A stretch of DNA of 64,000 nucleotides from Methylotenera sp. L2L1 (GCF_000744605.1 NZ_JQMG01000001.1:1550001-1614000), one strand, 5' to 3'; shown: positions 8,372 to 17,776, numbered from the stretch's first letter. Notes: a model not told the origin generated them from the letters alone. A program made the numbers and translations.

Positions 8372-9793
8372 TTGCAGCAAATTTTATTAAATAATTCAGA
8401 GCCTATACTTGTTGAGGAGATTGTACGAACAGTCCCCCAGCAGCGCATAGTGGTGCGTGGTATCTGGGGCGGACAAGCCGTCTTTGCTAAGGTTTTTTAT
8501 GGTGCCCGTGCCAAGCAGCATTATTTGCGCGATTTGTCAGGCGTGAATTATTTGGCAGCTGCGAGTATTTTAACGCCACCCTTGTTAGGTCAAGATGAGT
8601 CTAGCGTTGATGGTGCATTGGCTTATGTATTAATTTTTGCCGCAATTGCTGACGCGGTTAATACGGAGCAATTGTTGGCTACATCAAGCCAGCAGGCTCG
8701 GTTTGATTTGGCCGCCAAGCTAGTCAAGGTAGTGGCAAGCCATCATCAAGCTGGTTTGCTGCAAACAGATTTGTACCCAAAGAATTTCTTAGCCACAACT
8801 GAGCATATTTATACGATTGATGGCGATGGTATACGCCATTATGCAAAGTTAGATCAAAAAACAGCTTTGCATAATCTGAGTTTATTGTTATCAAAATTTG
8901 ATGTTTTAGATCTTGAATATTGGATCGAAGACTTGTTGACGGTTTATGCGCAAGCTCGAGATTGGAAAACATTCCCGCATCGAACCACTGTGCCGCGGTT
9001 GGTCAATACATATCGTCAAAAAACCGCATCGATGTATGCAGATAAAAAAGTGTTTCGTCAGTGTACGGATGTCAATATTCAGCAGTATCGACATTGCTTT
9101 GTTGCTTGGGCTAGTGATTTTTCAAGTTTACCTATTCCATCGGAAACTGAGCAGCTTGATGCTTTGGTTGCTAAGGCTAGCTTGCTTAAAGGCGGCAACA
9201 CGTGTACGGTCGCATTGGCTAAATTTGGTGGTGCTGATGTGGTCATCAAGCGCTATAACATCAAAAACGTGACGCATCGCTTAAGTAGAATGTTTCGCCA
9301 AACACGAGCTTCTGTTTCTTGGGCAAATGCTTATCGGTTACAATTTTTCGGGATTAATACCCCTAAACCTATCGCTCTAATTGAGCAGCGAGACTTTTGC
9401 TTAAGAGGCAAAGCTTACTTCTTAAGTGAATATGTCGAGGCGCCAGATGTAGCCAGCTATTTCGCCCAGATTGAAGCATCTGCCACACGTGATGAGACTG
9501 TTAAAGAGATAGTCCAGTTGTTTTACCGCCTTTATTTGCTAAAACTATCTCATGGCGATATGAAATTCAGCAATATCAAAATGTTGGACGCTCGTCCTAT
9601 GTTGATTGATTTAGACAGCATGCAACAGCATCATTGTCAATATTTCGCATTAAAAGCACATGCAAAAGACTTACGACGCTTTATGCGAAATTGGAAAGAT
9701 GACACATCCCTGTATAATGCGTTCTTACAGGCTTTTAAAGTGGTTTATGTAGATCATTCTCCGCTCATAAAAGCGAAAATTTTAAGTGATTGA
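8372..9793 (+). CDS. Tandem-domain LPS kinase-like protein
   Basis: A 473-residue protein containing two protein-kinase-like (WaaP/Kdo kinase superfamily) halves. The first half has AKVFYG (K40), a catalytic-loop-like QTDLYPKNF (131-139, Asp133 and Asn138 kept but the leading His replaced by Gln) and YTIDGDG (147-153). The second half has VVIKRY (K293), a canonical HGDMKFSN loop (394-401) and MLIDLDS (410-416). The second half is therefore expected to be active and the first may be active or regulatory. It lies just before a carbamoyltransferase gene; a similar order of LPS kinases and a carbamoyltransferase is known in the Pseudomonas core locus. Likely role: phosphorylation of LPS core heptose. 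The start is TTG 8372; no better start is visible and the true one could differ. Confidence 0.7.
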   Translation: MQQILLNNSEPILVEEIVRTVPQQRIVVRGIWGGQAVFAKVFYGARAKQHYLRDLSGVNYLAAASILTPPLLGQDESSVDGALAYVLIFAAIADAVNTEQLLATSSQQARFDLAAKLVKVVASHHQAGLLQTDLYPKNFLATTEHIYTIDGDGIRHYAKLDQKTALHNLSLLLSKFDVLDLEYWIEDLLTVYAQARDWKTFPHRTTVPRLVNTYRQKTASMYADKKVFRQCTDVNIQQYRHCFVAWASDFSSLPIPSETEQLDALVAKASLLKGGNTCTVALAKFGGADVVIKRYNIKNVTHRLSRMFRQTRASVSWANAYRLQFFGINTPKPIALIEQRDFCLRGKAYFLSEYVEAPDVASYFAQIEASATRDETVKEIVQLFYRLYLLKLSHGDMKFSNIKMLDARPMLIDLDSMQQHHCQYFALKAHAKDLRRFMRNWKDDTSLYNAFLQAFKVVYVDHSPLIKAKILSD

Positions 9794-9839
9794 ATTTTAT
9801 TTACATAAAATTCGACAATAATTTAGTAGAGTTAACTCA

Positions 9840-11558
9840 ATGATTGTATTAGGTTTATCAGGTGCATTAGGACACGACGCTTCAGCGGCCATCTTGGTCG
9901 ATGGTAAAATTATTGCAGCAGCGGAAGAAGAGCGTTTCATTCGCGACAAGCATGCGAAAAATAAATTTCCGTATGAAGCTGCAAAATTTTGTATGAAGCA
10001 AGCCGGTATCAAGCCAGAACAGGTTGATATTGTTGCTTTCCCTTATGCGGAAATTCCATTAAGTACGAGTGCGCGCTGGCATTATGCTAAACGCCACTGG
10101 TACGCACCGGATCGTGCGCTAGATGCCATTTTTAACGGTAATCGTCGTTTCCGTCGTAATCGTGATAAATCTTTGAAACTGATGGCTGACTTGGGCTTAA
10201 CTAACGCTAAGTTCGTGCCAGTTGAGCATCACTTAGCGCATGCTTCAAGTGCTTATCATTTGAGCGGTTTTAAAGAAAAAACTGCGATCGTTGGCATTGA
10301 TGGCAAAGGTGAGTATGCGACCACATTCTTTGGTTATGGTGAAAACGGAAAAATTCATAAAATCAAAGAATTTTATGATCCGGATTCGTTAGGCGGCATG
10401 TATGGTGCAATCACCGAGTATCTTGGTTTTGAGATGCTGGACGGTGAGTTTAAGGTCATGGGCATGGCGCCATATGGCGATGCAAGTAAATATGATTTGT
10501 CTAAGCTAGTCACGTTTGAGAACGGTGATTTGCGCGTCAATACTGAGTTGGTGAACGTGGTTGGCTTACGTCGCTATAAAGAGAATGGTAAAGGCTATTA
10601 TTTCACGCCTGAGTTGATTGAATGGTTAGGCCCTAAGCGCCACGGCGATGAAATTGATGATCCTTACATTCACTATGCCGCTTCTGTACAAGCGTTGCTA
10701 GAAGATGTTGCGCTGAAAATGATCGATTATTACCTTGGTGATATTATCAAGGAAACTGGTCGCATTGCGATGGCGGGTGGCGTTGCACTTAACGTGAAAT
10801 TGAACCAACGCATTATTGCGATGCCTCATGTAAAAGAGCTGTTCGTACAGCCTGCATCAGGTGATAACGGCACTTCATTGGGCGCGGCTACCTATGCTGC
10901 ACATTTGGCTGGCGATTCAATTCAGAAAATGGAGCATGCTTACTTAGGGCCGGCTTTTACCTCAGAAGAATGTATTACTGCATGTGAAGCGCATCCAGAA
11001 AAACCTATTTTTACGCGTGTAGAAAATGCACCGCAAAAAGCTGCCGAGTTATTGGCGAGTGGTAATCCGTTAGCATGGCTACAAGGCCGTATGGAGTTTG
11101 GCCCGCGCTCATTGGGTTGCCGTAGTATTTTAGGTGACCCAAGTTATCCGGGTGTGGCAGATCGTATTAATGCGCAAATTAAATATCGTGAGCGCTGGCG
11201 TCCATTCTGTCCGAGTATGCTTGATCGTGTTGCACCTGATATTTTGCAGACTGAGCATCCTGCGCCTTATATGACATTCACGTTTGATGTGGCCGAGCAT
11301 TGGAAATCACGTATTCCAGAAGTGGTGCATGAGGATGGTACCGCACGTGCGCAAGTGGTTACGCGTGAAACCAACCCGCGCTATTACGAGCTAATTGAGC
11401 ATCTGGAGCAGCTACGAGGAGTGCCGGTGGTGTTGAACACATCATTGAACCGCCGAGGCGAACCGATGATTTGCTCACCGACCGATGCCTTGAATATGTT
11501 TTATGGCTGTGACCTAGAGTATTTGATGATGGAAGATGTTTTGGTCACAAAAAAATGA
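9840..11558 (+). CDS. Carbamoyltransferase, NodU/CmcH family
   Basis: A 572-residue cytoplasmic enzyme of the NodU/CmcH/TobZ O-carbamoyltransferase family, which uses carbamoyl phosphate and ATP to carbamoylate a sugar hydroxyl. The N-terminal TsaD-like domain begins with GLSGALGHDASAA (5-17) and includes EEERFIRDKH and the metal-binding HHLAHASSAYH motif (about residues 130-140). The C-terminal domain has GPRSLGCRSILGDP (about 421-434) and VVLNTSLNRRGEPM (about 528-541), both diagnostic. Its neighbours are LPS-core kinases, and in Pseudomonas a carbamoyl group decorates core heptose, so LPS core is the likely acceptor here. It lies 46 bp after the tandem-kinase gene and is followed by a strong terminator. 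Confidence 0.9.
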   Translation: MIVLGLSGALGHDASAAILVDGKIIAAAEEERFIRDKHAKNKFPYEAAKFCMKQAGIKPEQVDIVAFPYAEIPLSTSARWHYAKRHWYAPDRALDAIFNGNRRFRRNRDKSLKLMADLGLTNAKFVPVEHHLAHASSAYHLSGFKEKTAIVGIDGKGEYATTFFGYGENGKIHKIKEFYDPDSLGGMYGAITEYLGFEMLDGEFKVMGMAPYGDASKYDLSKLVTFENGDLRVNTELVNVVGLRRYKENGKGYYFTPELIEWLGPKRHGDEIDDPYIHYAASVQALLEDVALKMIDYYLGDIIKETGRIAMAGGVALNVKLNQRIIAMPHVKELFVQPASGDNGTSLGAATYAAHLAGDSIQKMEHAYLGPAFTSEECITACEAHPEKPIFTRVENAPQKAAELLASGNPLAWLQGRMEFGPRSLGCRSILGDPSYPGVADRINAQIKYRERWRPFCPSMLDRVAPDILQTEHPAPYMTFTFDVAEHWKSRIPEVVHEDGTARAQVVTRETNPRYYELIEHLEQLRGVPVVLNTSLNRRGEPMICSPTDALNMFYGCDLEYLMMEDVLVTKK

Positions 11559-11598
11559 TTTGATATCAATCAAGTAAGTGTAAATTCATATCAAACAG

Positions 11599-11619
11599 GC
11601 CGCTAAATTAGCGGCTTTT
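11599..11619 (+). terminator. Rho-independent terminator after the carbamoyltransferase
   Basis: A GCCGCTAA/TTAGCGGC stem with a one-base centre is followed by TTTTG, 40 bp after the carbamoyltransferase stop. Confidence 0.85.
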
Positions 11620-11728
11620 GTTTGACGATAAGCCTTAGTTTAGCGATAATCGGGGTTGAGGTTTGTCTTTACTTAGTAAGTCATTTTTATTATTAAGTTC
11701 CGCTAGTTAAGTCAGTTATCTGAGTAGA

Positions 11729-13555
11729 GTGTCTAAAATTATGAAACAGTCCCATATAGAAGTTACTGAACGTATTATTGAGAAAAGCCGCCCAACGCGT
11801 ACGGCTTATTTGAACCGTTTGGATGATATTGTCAATCGACCACGTGGTGCAGACCGCCTTGGCTGTGCCAACGTAGCCCATGCTTTTGCTGCGATGCCAG
11901 CTAATGATAAGTTACGTGTTGTTGTAGAAAAAGCACCTAATATTGGTATTGTGACCGCATACAATGAAATGCTTTCAGCGCATCAACCGTATGTAAACTA
12001 CCCAGATATTATTCGTGACGAAGCCCATAAATATGGCGCTACAGTACAAGTAGCAGGCGGCGTGCCTGCAATGTGTGATGGCATTACCCAAGGTGAGCCT
12101 GGCATGGAGCTTTCGCTATTTAGCCGCGATACCATTGCCATGAGTACCGCTGTTGCGCTTTCGCATGATGTGTTCGACGCAGCATTACTACTAGGCGTGT
12201 GCGATAAAATCGTTCCAGGTCTGTTAATTGGTGCCTTACAGTTCGGGCATTTGCCATGTGTATTTGTACCAGCTGGCCCAATGAGCACTGGTATTGATAA
12301 CACCACTAAATCTAAAGTGCGTGAGCAATATGCGCAAGGTAAAGTAGGGCGCGAAGAGTTGCTCGCTTCTGAGTCTGCTGCATATCACGGTGCTGGTACC
12401 TGTACGTTCTACGGTACTGCCAATAGTAACCAAATGTTGATGGAAGCAATGGGCTTGCATGTACCTGGTGCTGCGTTTGTGCATCCGCACGAAGGTTTAC
12501 GCGAACTATTAACACGTGAATCTGTAAGAATGGTGTTAAATAACGTCAAAGCTAAAAACTTTACGCCGATTGGTCGCTTAGTTGATGAGCATGTGATTGT
12601 TAACGCCATGGTTGCCTTGCTGGCAACTGGCGGCTCAACCAACCATTTGATTCACTGGGTGGCGATTGCGCGTGCTGCAGGCATTATTATTGACTGGACA
12701 GATTTCTACCATTTAGCTAAAGCAACACCATTGTTGGCAAGTGTTTACCCTAACGGTAAAGCTGACGTGAATGAATTCCAATCTGCGGGTGGTCCTGCAT
12801 TTGTGATTCGTGAGTTGATTGATGCCGGTTATATGTTCCCTGATGTGTTGACGGTAGCGCACGGTGGCTTACGTGAATACGGCAAGTTACCAGTTAAAGA
12901 AGAGAATAAAGTGGTCTGGAAAGACCTGCCAAAAGAAAGCAGCGATGAAACCATCGTGCGTACAGCGGCATTCCCATTCAACGAGTCAGGTGGCTTACGT
13001 TTACTTAAAGGCAACTTGGGTCGTAGCGTGATTAAGATTTCAGCAGTGCCTGAAGATCGTCATATTATTGAAGCACCGGCAATTGTGTTTGATGCACAAG
13101 AAGAGTTGTTAGCTGCATTTGACCGTGGTGAGTTAGAAAAAGATTTTGTCGCTGTGGTGCGTTTCCAAGGTCCTAAAGCCAACGGTATGCCAGAGCTGCA
13201 CAAGTTAACACCACCAATGGCTGTGTTGCAGAATAAAGGGTTTAAAGTGGCGATTGTGACTGATGGCCGTATGAGTGGCGCATCTGGTAAGATTCCAGCA
13301 GCAATCCACTTAAGCCCAGAAGCTTCAGCTGGCGGTCCATTAGCCAAAGTGCGTGATGGCGATATTATTCGCTTAAATGCGACGGTAGGCATGGTCAACG
13401 TGCTGGTGGATGAAGATGAGTGGGCGGAGCGTGAAATAGCAGAGCTTCCAGATAGTAAGCGCCATAGCAATGCACACGGTTTTGGTCGTGAGTTGTTTGG
13501 TGGTATGCGCCGCAATGTACTGTCAGCCGAAGAAGGCGCAGTAACCTGGTTGTAA
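11729..13555 (+). CDS. edd: 6-Phosphogluconate dehydratase
   Basis: A 608-residue IlvD/Edd-family dehydratase converting 6-phosphogluconate to 2-keto-3-deoxy-6-phosphogluconate. The [4Fe-4S] ligand cysteines are recognisable in GVPAMCDGIT, LLGVCDKIVPG and GAGTCTFYGTANSNQM, and the C-terminal DGRMSGASGKIPAAIH segment holds the conserved active-site serine region. The length equals that of E. coli Edd (603). The start could be GTG 11729 or ATG 11741; the second would give a 604-residue protein. eda follows 228 bp downstream, with a hairpin element between. In methylotrophs using the ribulose monophosphate cycle this pair serves the KDPG cleavage branch (family knowledge). Confidence 0.96.
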   Translation: MSKIMKQSHIEVTERIIEKSRPTRTAYLNRLDDIVNRPRGADRLGCANVAHAFAAMPANDKLRVVVEKAPNIGIVTAYNEMLSAHQPYVNYPDIIRDEAHKYGATVQVAGGVPAMCDGITQGEPGMELSLFSRDTIAMSTAVALSHDVFDAALLLGVCDKIVPGLLIGALQFGHLPCVFVPAGPMSTGIDNTTKSKVREQYAQGKVGREELLASESAAYHGAGTCTFYGTANSNQMLMEAMGLHVPGAAFVHPHEGLRELLTRESVRMVLNNVKAKNFTPIGRLVDEHVIVNAMVALLATGGSTNHLIHWVAIARAAGIIIDWTDFYHLAKATPLLASVYPNGKADVNEFQSAGGPAFVIRELIDAGYMFPDVLTVAHGGLREYGKLPVKEENKVVWKDLPKESSDETIVRTAAFPFNESGGLRLLKGNLGRSVIKISAVPEDRHIIEAPAIVFDAQEELLAAFDRGELEKDFVAVVRFQGPKANGMPELHKLTPPMAVLQNKGFKVAIVTDGRMSGASGKIPAAIHLSPEASAGGPLAKVRDGDIIRLNATVGMVNVLVDEDEWAEREIAELPDSKRHSNAHGFGRELFGGMRRNVLSAEEGAVTWL

Positions 13556-13582
13556 CTTTACAAATCAAACGATAACGTTGTT

Positions 13583-13624
13583 GCATTTCGCTTGCCGTAC
13601 TATTCGTACTGTCTACGCTCATGC
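13583..13624. repeat. Imperfect palindromic element between edd and eda
   Basis: An imperfect inverted repeat (GCAT..CGC....CGTAC / GTAC....GCG..ATGC) is centred on TATTC. It resembles the dispersed intergenic palindromes (REP/BIME-like) of betaproteobacteria. Only one copy was noticed in the window. It may act as a stem-loop separating edd and eda transcripts. Confidence 0.45.
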
Positions 13625-13783
13625 GCCTAGTTATCCTTTGATTATCAAAGTTTCTGAACTCGTTTAAAAATATAATTGATTTTGAAACGGTTAGATTACG
13701 CACCTTAGATTGCGCACTCTAGATATTTTGCTTTAACCGGTTTTTAAACCGAAAAACATAAATTTATTAAATAGGTAGAGAAA

Positions 13784-14410
13784 ATGAGTACATTAGATTT
13801 AGCTAATCACGGTCCAGTGATTCCAGTGATTGTGATTAACCGCGTAGAAGATGCTGTGCCAATGGCAGAAGCGCTACTTGAAGGTGGTATCAAGGTATTA
13901 GAAGTAACATTGCGTACATCATGTGCATTAGCCGGTATGGAGCAAATTGCTAAACACGTGCCAGATGCAATTTTAGGTTCAGGCACAGTGCGTAACCTTA
14001 AAGATGCGCAAGCTTCTAAAGATGCTGGCTGTCAGTTTGCAGTTAGCCCAGGCTACACCAGCGAGTTAGGTCAATACGCACGTAAAATTGGTTTGCCGTT
14101 GTTGCCAGGCGTTTCAACAGGTTCTGAAATCATGATGGCAAATGCGGATGATTACTACTTCTTGAAACTATTCCCAGCAGTTGCTGTGGGTGGCATTAAC
14201 CTATTAAAAGGTTTTGCTGGTCCATTTGGCGATGTGAAATTCTGCCCTACTGGCGGTGTAACAGTTGAAAGTGCACCACAGTTCTTGGCATTGCCTAACG
14301 TAGTTGTTTGTGGTGGTACATGGTTAACACCAGCCGATGCTGTAGCCCGCGGCGATTGGGCACATATTACTAAATTAGCTAAAGAAGCTAGTGCAATTAA
14401 AGCCGCTTAA
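13784..14410 (+). CDS. eda: KDPG aldolase (2-dehydro-3-deoxyphosphogluconate aldolase)
   Basis: A 208-residue class I aldolase cleaving KDPG to pyruvate and glyceraldehyde 3-phosphate; it works as a trimer in the cytoplasm. The Schiff-base lysine lies in YYFLKLFPA (Lys128), the catalytic glutamate in VLEVTLRT (Glu40), and the phosphate-binding CPTGGV and GSGTVRN segments are present. Length matches E. coli Eda (213). AGGTAGAGAAA before ATG 13784 provides a ribosome binding site. It is followed by a perfect 15-bp terminator stem. It works with edd upstream; whether the two share a transcript is unclear because of the 228-bp gap and palindrome. Confidence 0.96.
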   Translation: MSTLDLANHGPVIPVIVINRVEDAVPMAEALLEGGIKVLEVTLRTSCALAGMEQIAKHVPDAILGSGTVRNLKDAQASKDAGCQFAVSPGYTSELGQYARKIGLPLLPGVSTGSEIMMANADDYYFLKLFPAVAVGGINLLKGFAGPFGDVKFCPTGGVTVESAPQFLALPNVVVCGGTWLTPADAVARGDWAHITKLAKEASAIKAA

Positions 14411-14466
14411 CTGAATGTTGTGAGCTGGTGAATTTCACTCGGGCTTAATATCAGCAGGCTATCATC

Positions 14467-14502
14467 GGGCTTTGTACTAAATTTAGTACAAAGCCCTTTT
14501 TT
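14467..14502 (+). terminator. Strong terminator after eda
   Basis: A perfect 15-bp inverted repeat (GGGCTTTGTACTAAA and its complement, no unpaired centre) is followed by TTTTTT. Confidence 0.92.
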
Positions 14503-14528
14503 ATTGAGATTCAAAGTTTGGATAGAGT

Positions 14529-15188
14529 TTGCAAATAGATATCAAAAAATATAAAACCATCGTATTTGATTGTGATGGCGTAGTGCTTGACTCTAACGTG
14601 GTTAAAACTGAAGCCTATTTTCGAACCGCAAAGAGCTTAGGTGCTACCGATGAGCAGGCGCAGGCACTGGTTGATTATCATGTGCGGTTGGGCGGTATTT
14701 CTCGTTATCATAAGTTTGATTACTACCTACGTGAAATTACGCATCAACCTGTCACAAAAGAAGCTATTCAGATTTTATTAGATGAATTTGCACGGGAACT
14801 CGAAGTAGTGTTGATCGAGTGTCAGATAGCCGAAGGCTTAAGCGCATTGCGACAAGCTACGCCACAGGCAAGCTGGATGATCCTGTCAGGGGGAGATCAG
14901 CAAGAGATTCGCAATTTATTCGCTAAACGTGATTTGGCCAAGTATTTTGACGGGGGATTATTTGGTAGCCCTGATAACAAAGATACCGTATTGGCACGCG
15001 AGAAAGAAAACGGTCACTTGCAGTTTCCTGCCTTGTTTATTGGGGATAGTAAATATGATTTTGAAGCAGCAACGCGTGCAGGTTTAGATTTTGTATTTCT
15101 AAGCGATTGGACTGAGGTGGCTGATTGGCAAGCATTTTGCCAAGCGCATCAAATTCATGTGGTGAAAAACTTATTGGCCTTATTGTAA
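14529..15188 (+). CDS. HAD-superfamily phosphatase (phosphoglycolate phosphatase-like)
   Basis: A 219-residue HAD hydrolase of the Gph/CbbY-like subfamily with an alpha-helical cap. Motif I is VFDCDGVVLDSN (about residues 11-22; nucleophile and acid Asp in DCD), motif II is ILSGG (about 117-121), motif III is a lysine near NKDTV, and motif IV is IGDSKYD (about 176-182). The substrate is unknown. It lies between eda and the LPS heptose genes, where a dedicated heptose bisphosphate phosphatase (GmhB) is not seen, but the sequence does not look like GmhB. The start is TTG 14529, with GGATAGAG about 6 bp upstream as a weak ribosome binding site. Confidence 0.8.
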   Translation: MQIDIKKYKTIVFDCDGVVLDSNVVKTEAYFRTAKSLGATDEQAQALVDYHVRLGGISRYHKFDYYLREITHQPVTKEAIQILLDEFARELEVVLIECQIAEGLSALRQATPQASWMILSGGDQQEIRNLFAKRDLAKYFDGGLFGSPDNKDTVLAREKENGHLQFPALFIGDSKYDFEAATRAGLDFVFLSDWTEVADWQAFCQAHQIHVVKNLLALL

Positions 15189-15237
15189 GTACTTGACCGA
15201 ATGCTACCTAGCTTAACTTAGGCGAGTCTGACCTAGA

Positions 15238-16266
15238 CTAGCTTTGACTGATTGGAATCACTTTTTTGATGACATCATCTGGCTTGATGTGAACAAGGCA
15301 ATTTAGGTGACCTAAAGGGCACTCACGTTTAAAGCATGGGCTACATGCTAAACCAAGGTATTCAACCACTGCATTCGGGTGCATTGGCGGTGTATGGTGA
15401 GGGTCAGACGAACCGTAGATGGCAATCAGGTGTTTATCTAAGGCTGCGGCTACGTGCATGAGGCCAGAGTCATTACTGATAACGGTGTCGCACATGGCCA
15501 TCAGGTCAATCGCCTCACCAAGTTTGGTTTTTCCGCCAAAGTCAGCACAGCGGTTTTGTGTTTTCTGGTTGATGGCGGAGGTGACTGGAATGTCTTTTTC
15601 CGAACCAAACAGCCATACTTGCCAACCTTGATCTAGAGCTTGATTAGCAACCTCTGCGTAGTGTGCAATCGGCCAGCGTTTTGCCTCGCCGAACTCTGCA
15701 CCTGGACATAAACCTAGTACCTTGCTTGTTGGCTCAACTAAGCCCATCCTATTTAATACCGATAATGCATTGGTTTTGTTATATTCCAGCGTAGGAATAG
15801 GTATGGGCGAAGATAACGTCTGCGTTTTGCTTAGACCTAGGTTTACAAAGCGCTCAACAGTTTTCTTTAGTTTGGTTTTGTCCAGTGGCCGAACATCATT
15901 AATAAGGCCATAACGCATTTCACCTAAGTAACTCGTGCGCTGTTTAATATTGGCAGCCCAAGGGAGTAAGGCAGATTTGAGTGAGTTAGTTAAAACAATG
16001 GCTTGTGTATAGCCTTGGTTTCTCAGTGATTTACCAAATTTTATTCTGTCAAGAAAGGCTAGTTCGCCATGTTTAAACGGCAGTGGAATCTTGCCGGAAA
16101 CTTCAGGCATGCGTTCTAGTAAAGGCAGTGTCCAAGCTGGTGCTGCCACGTCAATAATGCAATCTGGCTGGTTGCTCTTTAGTACTTTAAAAAGACTTTG
16201 AGCCATTACCATGTCACCCACCCAGGCAGGGCCAAGCACTAGAATTTTGTTGGTTGTGTTTGTCAT
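15238..16266 (-). CDS. waaF: ADP-heptose:LPS heptosyltransferase II
   Basis: A 342-residue GT9 enzyme adding the second heptose of the inner core. Family features include ILVLGPAWVGDMVMAQSLF at the N-terminus (catalytic Asp in VGDM), CPGAEFGEAKRWP (about 187-199, typical for WaaF), and NDSGLMHVAAALDKHLIAIYGSSDP near 260-285. A cysteine-rich tail segment (GLACSPCFKRECPLGHLNC) is also characteristic of WaaF. It is the last gene of a leftward heptose cluster after hldD, gmhA and hldE, with a 49-bp gap to hldE. Confidence 0.95.
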   Translation of the reverse strand: MTNTTNKILVLGPAWVGDMVMAQSLFKVLKSNQPDCIIDVAAPAWTLPLLERMPEVSGKIPLPFKHGELAFLDRIKFGKSLRNQGYTQAIVLTNSLKSALLPWAANIKQRTSYLGEMRYGLINDVRPLDKTKLKKTVERFVNLGLSKTQTLSSPIPIPTLEYNKTNALSVLNRMGLVEPTSKVLGLCPGAEFGEAKRWPIAHYAEVANQALDQGWQVWLFGSEKDIPVTSAINQKTQNRCADFGGKTKLGEAIDLMAMCDTVISNDSGLMHVAAALDKHLIAIYGSSDPHHTPPMHPNAVVEYLGLACSPCFKRECPLGHLNCLVHIKPDDVIKKVIPISQS

Positions 16267-16315
16267 TAATGCGTTAACGTTGATGCGGGTGTTTTTGTAT
16301 TTGCATGGATGAATA

Positions 16316-17776
16316 TTAACTATTCATTTTTTTAATGATATTGCTGGTACTGCGGCCTGCCACTAAGTCGATTAACGCAATCTCACCACCCCAAGACTCA
16401 ACCTCTTTTCCACCTACTACCTGGTCTGCCGTGTAGTCGCTACCTTTTGCAATCACGTGCGGTTTAACCGTATTGATTAAGCTAAGTGGTGTATCTTCAT
16501 CAAACAGGATGACGGCATCTACAGACTCTAATGCTGCCAGTACACGCGCACGATCATTCTCATGCACAACTGGGCGGGTTGGTCCTTTAAGCGCACTTAC
16601 GGAGCGGTCGGTATTTAATCCTAAAATTAGTTTGTCACCGCGTTTCTTTGCTGCTTCTAAATAAGTCACATGGCCTGCATGTAGTAAATCAAAGCAGCCA
16701 TTGGTAAATACGATTTTTTGATTAGCTTTTTTCCAAGTGTCAACTTTTTGCATAAGATGGGCTAGGTCGCACATTTTATGCGCTTGCTCAGAAGATTGCT
16801 CGCTGGCTAAAGCTTCAATTAAATCATCGCGGCTAATAGGCACAGTGCCTACTTTACCTACCACAACACCAGCCGCAATGTTGGCAAGTTGCAATGCTTC
16901 CAACGGGCTAAGCGCGTGCATTAGGCCTGCAGCAAGGGTGGCGATCACAGTGTCACCTGCACCTGAAACATCAAACACCTGTTTGGCTGTAGCTGGTAAT
17001 AAGTGACTGGTGTCATCAATCAATGAAATACCCTCTTCGCCACGTGTGACCACTAAAAACTCTAGGTCTAGCGTATTTTTGAGTGCGGTTGCTTTATCAA
17101 TTAAGTTGGCATCATGGATGGAAACAGCACAAGCCTCAGCAGTTTCCTTTTTGTTCGGCGTCAGTGCTGTCGCGCTTTTGTATTTGCTGTAATCATGCCC
17201 TTTAGGGTCAACAAGCGTGGTAATGCCTTGTGCATTACACATTTCAATAATTTGCTGGCACACCTCGGTACTTAGTAAACCCTTTGCATAGTCAGACAAA
17301 ATGACGATTGTGGGTTTAAGTGCAATTTCTTCAGCAATAGCGTGTAACAATTGCGCATTTTCGTCTGCGCTAAATGTGGTGCTGTTTTCCTGATCTAAGC
17401 GCATCATTTGTTGATGTCCGCCTAAAATTCTGGTTTTGGCGACAGTAGGGCGTTGATTTGAGCGGATCACATGATTGATATTGATTTTGGTATCAATCAT
17501 TAAATTCAGCAGAAGGTTGGCTTCATTATCTGCGCCAACACAGCCAATGATATGGGTTGTGATGCCCAGTAAGGATAAGTTGGCGGCCACATTCGCGGCA
17601 CCGCCAGCTCTATCATGCTGCGACTTTATCAATACGACTGGAACCGGTGCTTCTGGAGAAATACGGTTTACTTCTCCCATTAGGTAACGGTCTAGCATCA
17701 CATCGCCAATCACTAGCGCATGCTGATTGAGATTGCCGAAGTGTTTAACAGTATCGAGAAGTTTTTGTTGGGTCAT
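16316..17776 (-). CDS. hldE: Bifunctional heptose 7-phosphate kinase / heptose 1-phosphate adenylyltransferase
   Basis: A 486-residue two-domain enzyme of ADP-heptose synthesis. Residues 1 to about 320 are a PfkB-type kinase (IGDVMLDRY, RISPEAPVPVV, and the VSGAGDTVIAT catalytic loop). The C-terminal part is a nucleotidyltransferase with FTNGCFDLLHAGHVTYLEAA (HxGH motif) and a GSDYTADQVVGG segment. I chose ATG 17776 because alignment with E. coli HldE begins there; an upstream ATG at 17830 would add 18 residues without family similarity. A TATAAT-like sequence lies on the minus strand (17792-17787) just before this start, so the leader may be extremely short. The gene sits in the leftward order hldD-gmhA-hldE-waaF. 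Confidence 0.95.
   Translation of the reverse strand: MTQQKLLDTVKHFGNLNQHALVIGDVMLDRYLMGEVNRISPEAPVPVVLIKSQHDRAGGAANVAANLSLLGITTHIIGCVGADNEANLLLNLMIDTKININHVIRSNQRPTVAKTRILGGHQQMMRLDQENSTTFSADENAQLLHAIAEEIALKPTIVILSDYAKGLLSTEVCQQIIEMCNAQGITTLVDPKGHDYSKYKSATALTPNKKETAEACAVSIHDANLIDKATALKNTLDLEFLVVTRGEEGISLIDDTSHLLPATAKQVFDVSGAGDTVIATLAAGLMHALSPLEALQLANIAAGVVVGKVGTVPISRDDLIEALASEQSSEQAHKMCDLAHLMQKVDTWKKANQKIVFTNGCFDLLHAGHVTYLEAAKKRGDKLILGLNTDRSVSALKGPTRPVVHENDRARVLAALESVDAVILFDEDTPLSLINTVKPHVIAKGSDYTADQVVGGKEVESWGGEIALIDLVAGRSTSNIIKKMNS

Noticed and set aside
12998-13515. Long minus-strand frames inside edd
   Set aside because: Shadows of a highly conserved gene; no start signals or family similarity.
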